From Capra hircus (Eukaryota > Chordata > Mammalia > Artiodactyla > Bovidae), in NCBI RefSeq assembly GCF_001704415.2, contig NC_030824.1:30561022-30625021 (forward strand): DNA of 64,000 bases. Direction: 5' to 3'. Within the stretch, counting starts at the first letter, position 1, and every line of letters starts with the position of its first letter. The notes under the pieces are model-generated. The model ran no database searches, was not told the origin of the DNA, and saw only the letters and a program-made list of their open reading frames with translations. Shown here in pieces: positions 22,616 through 32,803 of this stretch. The position numbers and the translations under genes are program-made.

Positions 22616-22954
22616 GATTTCTCCACATTTCTCACTCCTAATGAATTTGTCTTCAGTGTGCACCAAGATATATCTTTTATAACCTATGTAAAGTGTCATT
22701 AAGTGTTGTGGGTATCATGTTTTCACATATTTGTCATCAATGTATTAAATTCGTGGCTGAGGCAGTTTTTAATTTTAGAATTTAAGTGGTAGATATTTAG
22801 AATATGCTCCATCAAAATAATCACTCAAATATAATTTGTCAGCATTTTATCTCTATTCAGTTATATTTTGCCTTTGTAGATAAAAACCCTTCACTATCTT
22901 TCTAATCAAAATTTTCTTTTAATAAAACTTTTTAAATGCTGTGATTACAAGGGG
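22616..22954. other. Intergenic
   Basis: AT-rich; nothing recognised. Confidence 0.4.
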
Positions 22955-23208
22955 CAAAAAGGGTTGGGGAGGGAAAGATTGGGAGTTTGGGATTAGCAGG
23001 AACAAACTATTATACATAGGATGGATAAGCAAAGACCTACTATAAAGCACAGGGAACTATATTCAATTTCTTGTGAAAAACCACATGGAAAAAAAACAAG
23101 AAACATAACATATATGATGGTTGTATAACTGAGTCTCTTTGCTGTATCAAAGAAATTAATGCAATATTGTAAATCAACTATGCTTCTACAAAATTTTCTA
23201 AAGTGACT
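22955..23208 (+). mobile_element. L1 3' UTR fragment
   Basis: Sense-strand ruminant L1 3' end: GGGAGTTTGGGATTAGCAG, ACAGGGAACTATATTCAAT, GAGTCTCTTTGCTGTA and TGTAAATCAACTATGCTTC blocks. Confidence 0.82.
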
Positions 23209-23760
23209 CAATTATTGTAAAAGAGTGTTAAGAAACAGGGAGGCCTAGAGAAGAGCAAGTGACATACACTCACTGCCTGACAAGTAGGAAGTCAAACAGG
23301 AAAGTGAGAAGTGCTTTTGCAGGAATGAAAGAAAAAATCCTATCCATGAATGAAATCCAGTATAATGGCTGGTTAACAACCGAGTGAGAAATGTATTAGT
23401 CAGGAGCTGTCTCTTGGTACATGATTAACCTAATTCACTATTCGGATGGTAAAAAGAGCTTTAATCTTTGATCAAAGAGCTTCCAAAGGAACAGTAAACA
23501 CAACATTCATTCATTTGTTCAACCCTCAAAATTATGTATTGTGCCTCTGCTACGTGCCCGGCAAGGCACATCATATTGAGCAAGAAACACACAATTTTAA
23601 TTATTCAACAGAAGAGGCTAATGAAGGAAAATTGTACTGCAAAGTGAGATACTGTCATAAATAAGAAAGGTGATGCGGAAATACTACCAAAGGTTTCTAA
23701 CCTCATATAGGCCTCTCTCCTATCTTCCTAAAAGGAAAAGTGTATAAAAGATAAATAGCA
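23209..23760. other. Intergenic, no gene recognised
   Basis: No repeat family or coding sequence recognised. A 72-codon frame at 23446-23664 has no support. Confidence 0.4.
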
Positions 23761-23899
23761 GAACTTCCCTGGTGGCCCAGTAGTTAAGACCTTGTCTCCC
23801 ACTGCAGAGGTTGTGGGTTCAGTTCTTGGTCAGAGAGCTAAGATTTCCACATGCTTCCTAGCCAAAAATCCAAAACATAAAGCAGAAGCAATATTGTAA
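23761..23899 (+). mobile_element. CHR-type SINE split by a betaretroviral LTR
   Basis: Head (ACTTCCCTGGTGGCCCAGTAGTTAAG) and body to GCAGAAGCAATATTGTAA. Its normal A-rich tail resumes after the LTR (GACTTTTTAAAA near 24316), so the LTR entered the SINE tail. Confidence 0.8.
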
Positions 23900-24315
23900 T
23901 GCGGGGGACTGCCCGTGAAGGGTTAAGTCTTGGGAACTGCTCGGTGTTATGCAGAGCCTTAGGCATGTTCCTAAGCTCCCTGTCCCGCCCCCCTGAAGAA
24001 TTTATTACCCTTAAGGCTCCAGGACGTTTGGTTCTTGCAACATTTCATAGAAGATAGATTATCTTATTGATAGAAGATGGATTATCTTATTGTGATCTGT
24101 ACACAATGGTAAGGGTCTTGTGATTGTATTTGGAGATTAAGAACAATCTTGTGAATGTCAGAAGTCACGTACTTTATCCTATATATACTGCAGCACAATA
24201 AAGGAAGGCATCAGCCATTTTGGTCTGATCCTCTCAACCCCATCTTTTGTCTCTCTCTTATTTTTCTTAGCGGGGACGCTCCGTTCTCTCCCTGTGCAGG
24301 TGCGACTCTTGCTTG
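23900..24315 (+). mobile_element. Solo betaretroviral LTR (JSRV-like), 3' end lost
   Basis: It starts TGCGGGGGACTGCCCGTGAA and matches the LTRs of the provirus at 32375-40278 along nearly its full length, including TATATATACTGCAG and AATAAAGG. The last 14 or so bases of U5 (GCTGGCCGCGGCA end) are missing, as is part of the SINE tail, which indicates a small deletion at that edge. It carries both copies of the AGAAGATAGATTATC-type internal repeat. Confidence 0.9.
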
Positions 24316-24361
24316 ACTTTTTAAAAAGCAATAAGAGCAAATGGAGAGGGAAGTGTGTTCC

Positions 24362-26208
24362 AGGTACAAATTCAGTTTAGTTCAGTCACTCAGTCATGTC
24401 CAACTCTTTGCGACCCCATGGACAGCAGCATGTCAGGCTTGCCTGTCCATCACCAAAGCCCAGAGCTTACTCTAACTCATATCCATCGCATCAGTAATGC
24501 CATCCAACCATCTCACCCTCTGTTGTCCCCTTCTCCTCCCACCTTCAATCTTTCCCAGCATCGGGGTATTTTCCAAAGAGCTGGTTCTTCATATCAGGTG
24601 GCCAAAAGATTGGAGTTTCAGCTTCAGCATCAGTCCTTCTAATGAATATTCAGAACTGATTTCCTTTAGGATGGACTGTTAGGATCTCCTTGTAGTCTAA
24701 GGGACTTTCAAGAGTCTTCTCCAACACCACAGTTCAAAAGCAGCAATTCTTCAGCACTCAGCTTTCTTTACAGTCCAACTCTCACATCCATACACGGCTA
24801 CTGGAAAAACCATAGCTTTGACTAGATAGAAATTTGTTGGCAAAGTAATGTCCCTGCTTTTTAATATGCTATCTAGATTGGTCATAGCTTTTCTCCCATG
24901 GATAAGCGTCTTTTAATTTCATGGCTGCAATCACGATCTGCAGTGATTTTGGAGCTCAAAAAAATAAAGCCTGCCACTGTTTCCCCTGTTTCCCCATCTA
25001 TTTCCCATGAAGTGATGGGACCAGATGTCATGATCTTAGTTTTCTGAATGTAGAGCTTTAAGCCAACTTTTTCACTCTCCTCTTTCACTTTCATCAAGAG
25101 GCTCTTTAGTTCTTCACTTTCTGCCATAAGGGTGGTGTCATCTGCATGTCTGAAGTTATTGATATTTCTCCCGGTAATCTTGATTCCAGCTTGTGCTCCA
25201 TCCAGCCCAGCATTTCGCATGATGTACTCTGCATATAAGTTAAATAAGCAGGGTGACAATATACAGCCTTGACATACTTCTTTCCCTATTTGGAACCAGT
25301 CTGTTGTTCCAAGTCCAGTTCTAACTATTGCTTCTTGACCTTCAAACAGATTTCTTAGGAGGCAGGTCAAGTGGTATGGTATTCTCATCTCTTTAAGAAT
25401 TTTCCCCAGTTTGTTGTGATCCACACAGTCAAAGGCTTAGGCATAGTCAATAAAGCAAAAGTAGATGTTTTTCTGGAACTCTCTTGCTTTTTCAATGACC
25501 AGCAGATGTTGGCAATTTGATCTCTGGTTCCTCTGCCTTTTCTAAATCTAGCTTGAACATTTGGAAGTTCACAGCTCACATACTGTTGAAGCCTGGCTTG
25601 GAGAATTTTGAGCATTACTTTGCTAGCATGTGAGACAAGTGTAATTGTGTGGCAGTTTGAACATTCTTTGGCATTACATTTCTTTGGGATTAGCAGGAAA
25701 ACTAACCTTTAACAGTCCTGTGGGCACTGCTGAGTTTTCCAAATTTGCTGGCATATTGAGTACAGCACACATAGCATCATCTTGCAGGATTTGAAATAAC
25801 TCAACTGAAATTCCATCACCTCCCCTAGCTTTGTTCATAGAGATGCTTCCTAAGGCCCACTTGACTTTGCGTTCCAGAATGTCTGGCTCTGGGTGAGTGA
25901 TCACACCTTCGTGATTATCTGGGTCATGAAGATCTTTTCTGTATAGTTATTCTGTGTATTCTTGCCACCTCTAAATATCTTCTGCTTCTGTTAGGTCTAT
26001 ACCATTTCTGTCCTTTATTGTGTTCATTTTTGCACGAATGTTCCCTTGGTATCTCTAAGAGATCTCTAGTCTTTCCCATTCTATTGTTTTCCTCTATTTC
26101 TTTGCACAATTGCTGAGGAAGACTTTCTTATCTCTCCTTGCTATTCTTTGGAACTTTACATTCAAATGGGTATATGTTTCCTTGTCTCCTTTGCCTTTAG
26201 CTTTTCCC
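24362..26208 (-). mobile_element. BovB LINE, 5'-truncated
   Basis: About 1.85 kb of minus-strand BovB: 3' UTR at the left, then the ORF2 RT region (HADDTT at the YADD position, 25424-24882) and further upstream pieces broken at about 25440, 25620, 25910 and 26110. The catalytic box is altered from YADD to HADD. It is non-functional. Confidence 0.92.
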
Positions 26209-26218
26209 TTATCTTCAT

Positions 26219-26434
26219 AAGTGAAGTAAAGTGAAGTCACTCAGTCATGTCGGACTCTTTGTGACCCCATGAACTGTAGCCTGCCAGGCTCCTCCATCCG
26301 TGGGATTTTCCAGGCAAGAATACTGGAGTGGGTTGCCATTTCCTTCTCCAGGTTATCCTCCTAACTCAAGCATCAAACATGGATCTCCCGCACTGCAGGC
26401 AGACTCTTTACCTTCTGAGCCACCAGGGAAATCT
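26219..26434 (-). mobile_element. Bov-tA SINE with 10-bp TSD
   Basis: Minus-strand head and BovA body. TTATCTTCAT at 26209-26218 and 26435-26444 flanks it. It lies at the truncated 5' end of the BovB to its left. Confidence 0.9.
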
Positions 26435-26449
26435 TTATCTTCATTACCC

Positions 26450-26870
26450 CCACCATAGTTTGGCCTCAGGTCAAGCAACAGGGAGGGAACACAGCCTTGT
26501 CCATCAACAGAAAGTTGGATTAAAGACTTACTGAACATGGCCCCACCCATCAGAACAAGACCCAGTTTCCCCCTCAGTCTCTCCCATCAGGAAGTTTCCG
26601 TAAGTCTCTTATCCTTATCCATCAGAGGGCAGACAGAATTAAAACCACAACACAGAAAACTAACCAAACTGATCACATGGACCACAGCCTTTTGTTGCTC
26701 AGTGGAACTATGAGCCATGCTGTGTAGGGCTACTCAAGGCAGACAGGTCATGAAGGAGAGTTCTGACAAAATGTGGCCCACTGGAGAAGGGAAAAGCAAA
26801 CCACTTCAGTATTCTTGCCTTGAGAATTCCATGAACAGTATGAAAAGGTAGAAATTAGGAGAGTCAAAAA
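26450..26870 (+). mobile_element. Probable BovB 5' region fragment
   Basis: Contains GCCCATCAGAACAAGACCCAG, CCATCAGAGGGCAGACAGAA and CAAACCACTTCAGTATTCTTGCC blocks, which I associate with the sense strand of the BovB 5' untranslated region. This attribution rests on memory alone. Confidence 0.6.
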
Positions 26871-27514
26871 GACCCATTGGGAAGGCTGACATATTTCAGA
26901 TTATGGCATCAGTTCAAGCGGTGGCAGTGAAGGTTAAGAAACAGAATGATTTTGAAAAATATTGTGGGATGCACCTAACAGTTGGGGAGACCCAGGGAGT
27001 GAAAACACAAAATGAGTCAGGAGTGACCCTCAGATCCCTGACTTGAAAAAACAGGTGATGTTTTCTCTGGGTGAGGCCAGGACCACAGGAAATGAAGCAG
27101 ATGGAGGAGGAGAGATGGTGAACAGCTCTGTATGTTCTGACTCAGGGATGGTGCTAGGGTGATATTAGGGTGATGTTGCAATGCCACAAGCCTCAGCCTC
27201 TAGGCAGGAGAGGAGCTCCAAAGAGAGGTCTCAGTTGCAGATACTGACTCAGGAGTTAGCAGCAAAAGGATGATAACTGAGCTAGGATAGGAAGAGATTT
27301 GCCTGAAAATTAGGTGTGAACAAGGCCTCTGGAGCACCTTGACAATGAAGGTTTAACCCATTCAGAATATTTGCATTTTAAAGAGGAGCCAGTTGGGCCA
27401 GGGGTTGGGTAGAAAATTAATTCTGTTTCATACAGAATTCATACAAAGTTTGAAAAGACTGAAATTAAAAAAAAATAATAAGCTAGGTTAGAATTAGGTT
27501 GAATCACTCATCTT
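26871..27514. other. Intergenic, no gene recognised
   Basis: No recognised repeat or coding sequence. Confidence 0.4.
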
Positions 27515-27527
27515 CCTGCTTCAGTAA

Positions 27528-27802
27528 TGGAGAAGACAATGGCAACCGACTCCAGTACTCTTGCCTGGAAAATCCCATGGATGGAGGAGCTTGGTAGGCT
27601 GCAGTCCATGGGGTCACAAAGAGTTGGACATGACTGCAATTTCACTTTCACTTTTCACTTTCATGCATTGGAGAAGGAAATGGCAACCCACTCCACTGTT
27701 TTTGCCTGGAGAATCCCAGGGACGGAGGAGCCTGGTGGGCTGCTATCTACGAGGTCACACAGAGTCGGACACGACTGAAGCGACTTAGCAGCAGCAGCAG
27801 CA
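27528..27802 (+). mobile_element. BOV-A2 SINE with 13-bp TSD
   Basis: Two BovA units joined by a TTTCACTTTCACTTTTCACTTTC linker, with an AGCAGCAGCAGC tail. CCTGCTTCAGTAA at 27515-27527 and 27803-27815 is a perfect TSD. It is a young, nearly consensus-like copy. Confidence 0.96.
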
Positions 27803-27939
27803 CCTGCTTCAGTAAATGTCAGAGTAACAAAGGTCAAAACAGACAAGAAACTGCAAGTACTGATGTTTGTTCTTTATTAAGACCATTTAAAACTATTGCA
27901 AAGGAATAAAATAGTTACAGACTCACTATAAACCTTATA

Positions 27940-28748
27940 AGAAGATACAGAATTCCAGGAAGAAGTGATCTCAGGAAAATATTTGCAGATGATATCATTC
28001 TTGAGAAGTTGTTAAGAACTTGTGAATGTAATAAAAGCAGTCAATGCAACATATCAGAAACCTAAGTAAAATCTTCAGGCAAAAAACAAAAGTTGCCTAT
28101 AGAAAGAGCTAGAATCAAAGCAGAACGGGAGCCAGAGCAAAAGCAGTTACATAGTGATAACAAAGTAAACAGCATTTGCTGATTTTCCAGTTTCAGAATC
28201 AGTCACTAAATAAAAGCAGATGAATTAATTATGGTTACTAAATAAAATTAATATCTTATCAACTTTAGCAATTTAAAGTGAAATGCCAGAAATTTGGTGA
28301 AACAGAGACAAAAGGTGAAAGAGAATCATATTCCAGCATGAAAAGTCAAGATTTACTGTCTCTAGTATGCAACAAGAATTTAAAATATGTGATTTAATTA
28401 ATTATTTAAAACAGGCAGAACACTCTGACATAACTTGTAGCAGTTAAGATCTGTCTCCTAAAGCAAAGGAAATAAAAGTGAAACTCAACAAATGATACCT
28501 AATTTAACTTAAAAATTTTGCATAGCAAGGAAACCATCAACAAAATGAAAAGACAATCTACTGAATGGGAGAAAACAGTTGCAAATGGTACGATCAATAG
28601 GGGGTTAATATCAAAATACATAAACAGCTTATACAACTCAACATAAAAAAAATTTTAAATGGGCAGAAGATGTGAATAGTCATTTTTCCAAAGAAGACAT
28701 ACAGATGGCCAATAGCATGTGAAAAGAAACTCAATGTCACTAATCATC
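27940..28748 (+). mobile_element. L1 ORF2 relic
   Basis: The right part (about 28440-28748) matches the L1 ORF2 C-terminal region (KETINKMKRQSTEWEK and QRRHTDGQ patterns, with stops). The left part contains a FADDIIL-like string that may be an RT relic but is much weaker. A BovB interrupts it on the right. Confidence 0.6.
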
Positions 28749-29832
28749 AGTTCAGTTCAGTTCAGTCTCTCAGTCATGTCCGACCCTTTGTGACCCCATG
28801 AATCCCAGCACACCAGGCCTCCCTGTCCATCACCAACTCCCAGAGTTCACTCCGACTCACGTCCATCGAGTCAGTGATGCCATCCAGCCATCTCATCCTC
28901 TGTCGTCCCCTTCTCCTCCTGCCCCCAATCCCTCCCAGCATCAGTCTTTTCCAATGAGTCAACTCTTCGCATGAGGTGGCCAAAGGATTGACGTTTCAGC
29001 TTCAGCATCAGTCCTTCTAATGAATATTCAGGACTGATTTGCTTGAATGGACTGGTAGGATCTCCTTGCAGTCCAAGGATCTTTCAAGAGTCTTCTCCAA
29101 CATCACAGTTCAAAAGCATCAATTCTTTGGCACTCAGCTTTCTTTATAGTCCAACTCTCACATCCATGCTTGACTACTGGAAAAACCATAGCTTTGACTG
29201 GATGGACCTTTGTTGGAAAAGTAATGTCTCTGCTTTTTAATGTGCTGCTTAGGTTGGTCTTAACTTTTCTTCCAAGGAGCAAGCATCTGTTAATTTCATG
29301 GTTGCAGTCACCATCTGCAGTGATTTCAGTGCCCCAAAAAATATAGTCTCTCACTGTTTCCACTGCTTCCCCATCTATTTGCCAGGACATGATGGGACCA
29401 GATGCCATGATCTTAGTTTTCTGAATGTTGAGTTTTTTGGTTTTTTTGAATGTTGAGTTTTAAGCCAACTTTTTCACTCTCCTCTTTCACTTTCATCAAG
29501 AGGCTCTTTAGTTCTTCTTCACTTTCTGCCATAAGGGTGGTGTCATCTGCATATCTGAAGTTATTGATATTTCTCCCAGCAATCTTAATTCCAGCTTGTG
29601 TTTCATCCAGCCCAGCGTTTCTCATGATGTACTCTGCATATAAGTTAAATAAGCAGGGTGACAATATGCAGCCTAGAGGTACTCCTTTCTCAATTTGGAA
29701 CCAGTCTGTTGTTCCATGTCCAGTTCTAACTGTTGCTTCTTGACCTGCATATAGATTTCTCAAGAGGCAGGTCAGGTGGTCTGCTATTCTCATCTCTTTC
29801 AGAATTTTCCAGTTTTGTGTGATCCACGGTTG
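28749..29832 (-). mobile_element. BovB LINE 3' part
   Basis: About 1.1 kb, minus strand: 3' UTR at left and the RT C-terminal half (29793-29413 with YADD, then 29408-29103). A small duplication GAATGTTGAGTTTT at 29423-29460 breaks the frame. 5' truncation lies near 29832. Confidence 0.92.
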
Positions 29833-30461
29833 TGAAGCACAGTTTGTTGTTTTTGATAAAAATGAATTCTGTAAAATTCTGCTCCCAATCTGTTTATCTC
29901 ATTTTATGTCTCAATTCTCTTTCTCCATCTCTGTCATAAAATCTAACTGCAACCTTAACTGACTATCCAACAACAGGAACTCATCAGACCATGTTCACTC
30001 ACATGCATCATGGAGGACCTGTACTTTGTGCTGGAGACAATTAAATCCAACTGGAACACCATTTAGCCTGCCAATAGAACTTGTCTTGTCCTCTTGCTTG
30101 CAGCTGCAAACACACTCATACCACTACCACCATGCTGCCACGCACACTAACCAGCATATTTGTGAGAGCTGATGCCATTTGGCCAGCTTAGCTTAGATCT
30201 GTAGCTTTTAAACTCTCTGCTACTTCCCAGCTACCGTGAAGTTGCTCCTGGTATTCAGCTCTGTGGAGCCCTGATTCCTATTTGAGTCATGGTCTCCTCT
30301 GCTAACTTAACACCACTTTACACTGTTGGTCTGCCCCTGATCCTCAGATTCTGATAGTTTCACAAGGAGGTCACTGTGTGACTTGGTTACTTCTTCTCCA
30401 TATGTCAGAATCTCACACACTCCCTAAGGTTCTCATCAAATATGCATTTCTCACAAATATT
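29833..30461. other. Intergenic, no gene recognised
   Basis: Unassigned; no open frame or repeat family identified. Confidence 0.4.
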
Positions 30462-30522
30462 CGTGGGATCGCAAAGAGTCAGACACGACTGAGCAACTGA
30501 ACTGAACTGAACTGAATAGAGG
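30462..30522 (+). mobile_element. BovB 3' tail, about 60 bp
   Basis: The GGGATCGCAAAGAGTCAGAC block and an ACTGAACTGAACTGAA tail. It is an extremely 5'-truncated BovB insertion. Confidence 0.75.
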
Positions 30523-30825
30523 CACAGACATAGACAACAGGCTTGTGGACACAGCAGGAGAGGGTGGGACAAATTGAGAGGGTAGCGTTGAACCATATAC
30601 ATTACCATATGTAAAATAGATAGCTAGTGGGAACTTGCTGTATCGTGCACGGAGCTCAACCTGGTGCTCTGTGACAACCCAGAGGGGTGGGATGGGGTAG
30701 GAGGTGGGAGGGAGGCTTAGGAGCGAGGGAGTATGTGTATACATACACTTCATTCATTATACAGCAGAATCTAACACAGCATTGTAAAGCAATTATCTTC
30801 TAATTAAAATAAATGAATACTTTTT
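30523..30825 (+). mobile_element. L1 3' UTR fragment
   Basis: Sense-strand L1 3' end: TAAAATAGATAGCTAGTGGGAA, the GTGGGAGGGAGGCTTAG region, ACACTTCATTCATTATACAG and a poly(A)-type end near 30820. Confidence 0.75.
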
Positions 30826-32368
30826 TTTTTAAAGCTGTCTTTATTTCATACCTTGATCCAGCACATTCTACCAGTACTGTCTACCTTTGACTGGATGACA
30901 AAGAAGAAAGGACTGGAAAGAACAGGAACTAGGAGTCGCCCTGTGTTTCACTCTCCTTCTCTGTAGTGACTTTCAAGGTATGTGGTCAGCTAGTGCATGG
31001 AAGTAACAAGAAGAAGGACTGACTTGCTGGGGCCCTGGGTCATGGATGTTTCTTAGACGCCATTGTCTGCTTTCGAAGCTTGTCTGATTGGAAAAGAAAA
31101 GGAGGCTCTTGGGGCCATGTCCTCAGCCACAGATGTAGCAAGCCTTCTTTGCACCCCCTCTGAGTCTCACTGAACTCTCTTTTCCTAAAGAATGATCAAA
31201 CTTTCTGTTCTCAGTCTCAACTTGATGGCGGTGGGGTGGGGTGGGGGGAGGGCGGTGGAGCAGGAGAGAAATGACCTTGTCTTTTGGAAACTTCTTTTAG
31301 TAAAGGATCCCTGGGCCAATTCAGGAAATGCTAAGGTTACAAGGTCCCTGGGTAAATGTCTGAACCAGCTACTCTCCACCAGAAGAGGGGCACAGCTCAA
31401 GGTTCAAGTGAGGAGTTTGGCTTCTGCAAGATGGGAGCGTCAAAGGATGGCAGGCTCTGTGAGTGCTGGGGCCTGTGAACAGCACTTTTTTTGTTAAGAA
31501 AGTTTTTTTTAAGTGTCTATGTGACTCTTGGTGTTTTCACCTTGAGTCTTTATGATTCCATTTGGCTTTATTCCACGGTTTACCTCTTGGTGCCATGATT
31601 GAGGAAACTGCTATTTCTCTAGGACCTACTTAACACCTCCCCTTAGTTCGAGCAATATTCTATCCAGAATATTTCTTATCCCTCTAAAGCAAATTTGGTA
31701 AGATATTTGATCCTTCTAAGTATATGACCATTTGATATGTTTATAGATTTAACACATTATGGACAAAACCCAATTTCACATTTTGAAAGGTGAATAAACT
31801 CTAAACATGATAGAAGTGAAGAGATGCCAAAATATGTCTTAATTAAAGTTTTTACACCCAGATCCAATTGTGTGTTGTGTTTGAATAGTCTGTGGAAGAT
31901 GCAATAGTTGAGAAATTCCCTGTAGCTGTTCATGGCATCTTAACATCAGCAATAGTCAGTTATCTGATGATTAGATTTGAACTGTAGTAATTCTAAAAGA
32001 AAAAGGAGACACATGTTTGCTTTTACAGCTAGGATTTCTTATTTCAAAACCTTCTTATTTCAGTAGCAGAGCCTGAAGAGTGTTATCTCACCAAAAGAAA
32101 AATAATTTGGCTAAATTGGTCTGCCTGCACATAGCAAAGTCATAAACTTAATTCCCTAGTTGTATATTTCTTTATAATGTTTGCATTTAGGACTATTGTG
32201 ATAATTACAATTACTTTTAATGTTCTTCACAAGATCCACATGCACCAACTCACAAAGCCTGAAAATATCCTCATTCAACTTATAGTAGTTATTGATTTTT
32301 TATTTATCATATTTACCATGTGTTCTTTCCTTTGCCATCTTTCTTTTCTTCAGTTCTCATCCCCTCCC
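30826..32368. other. Intergenic between L1 and provirus, no gene recognised
   Basis: About 1.5 kb. Short open frames (31192-31497 plus, 31400-31185 minus) overlap antisense to each other and show no domain. No repeat family recognised. Confidence 0.45.
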
Positions 32369-32374
32369 TTGTCC
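32369..32374. other. Target-site duplication, left copy (TTGTCC)
   Basis: Identical to 40279-40284. A 6-bp duplication is typical for betaretroviral integration and fixes the provirus ends. Confidence 0.95.
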
Positions 32375-32803
32375 TGCCGCGGCCAGCACAAGCAAGAGTC
32401 GCACCTGCACAGGGAGAGAACGGAGCGTCCCCGCTAAGAAAAATAAGAGAGAGACGAAAGATGGGGTTGAGAGGATCAGACCAAAATGGCTGATGCCTTC
32501 CTTTATTGTGCTGCAGTATATATAGGATAAAGTACGTGACTTCTGACATTCACAAGATTGTTCTTAATCTCCAAATACAATCACAAGACCCTTACCGTTG
32601 TGTACATCACAAATAGATAATCTATCTTCTATCAATAAGATAATCTATCTTCTATGAAATGTTGCAAGAACCAAACGTCCTGGAGCCTTAAGAGTAATAA
32701 ATTCTTCAGGGGGGCGGGACAGGGAGCTTAGGAACATGTCCTAGGGCTCTGCATAACGCCGAGCAGCTCCCAAGACTTAACCCTTCACGGGCAGTCCCCC
32801 GCA
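32375..32803 (-). mobile_element. 3' LTR of the betaretroviral provirus
   Basis: 429 bp with TG and CA ends. On the minus strand a TATATATA box (32517-32524) is followed by AATAAA (32502-32507). The env stop codon lies 19 bp inside its U3. It keeps both copies of a 23-bp internal near-repeat (about 32608-32660), which the 5' LTR has partly lost. Confidence 0.95.

Noticed and set aside
23900..24345. Complete solo LTR with TSD
   Set aside because: The last roughly 14 bases of U5 are absent and the right flank resumes partway into the SINE tail, so the TSD cannot be identified.
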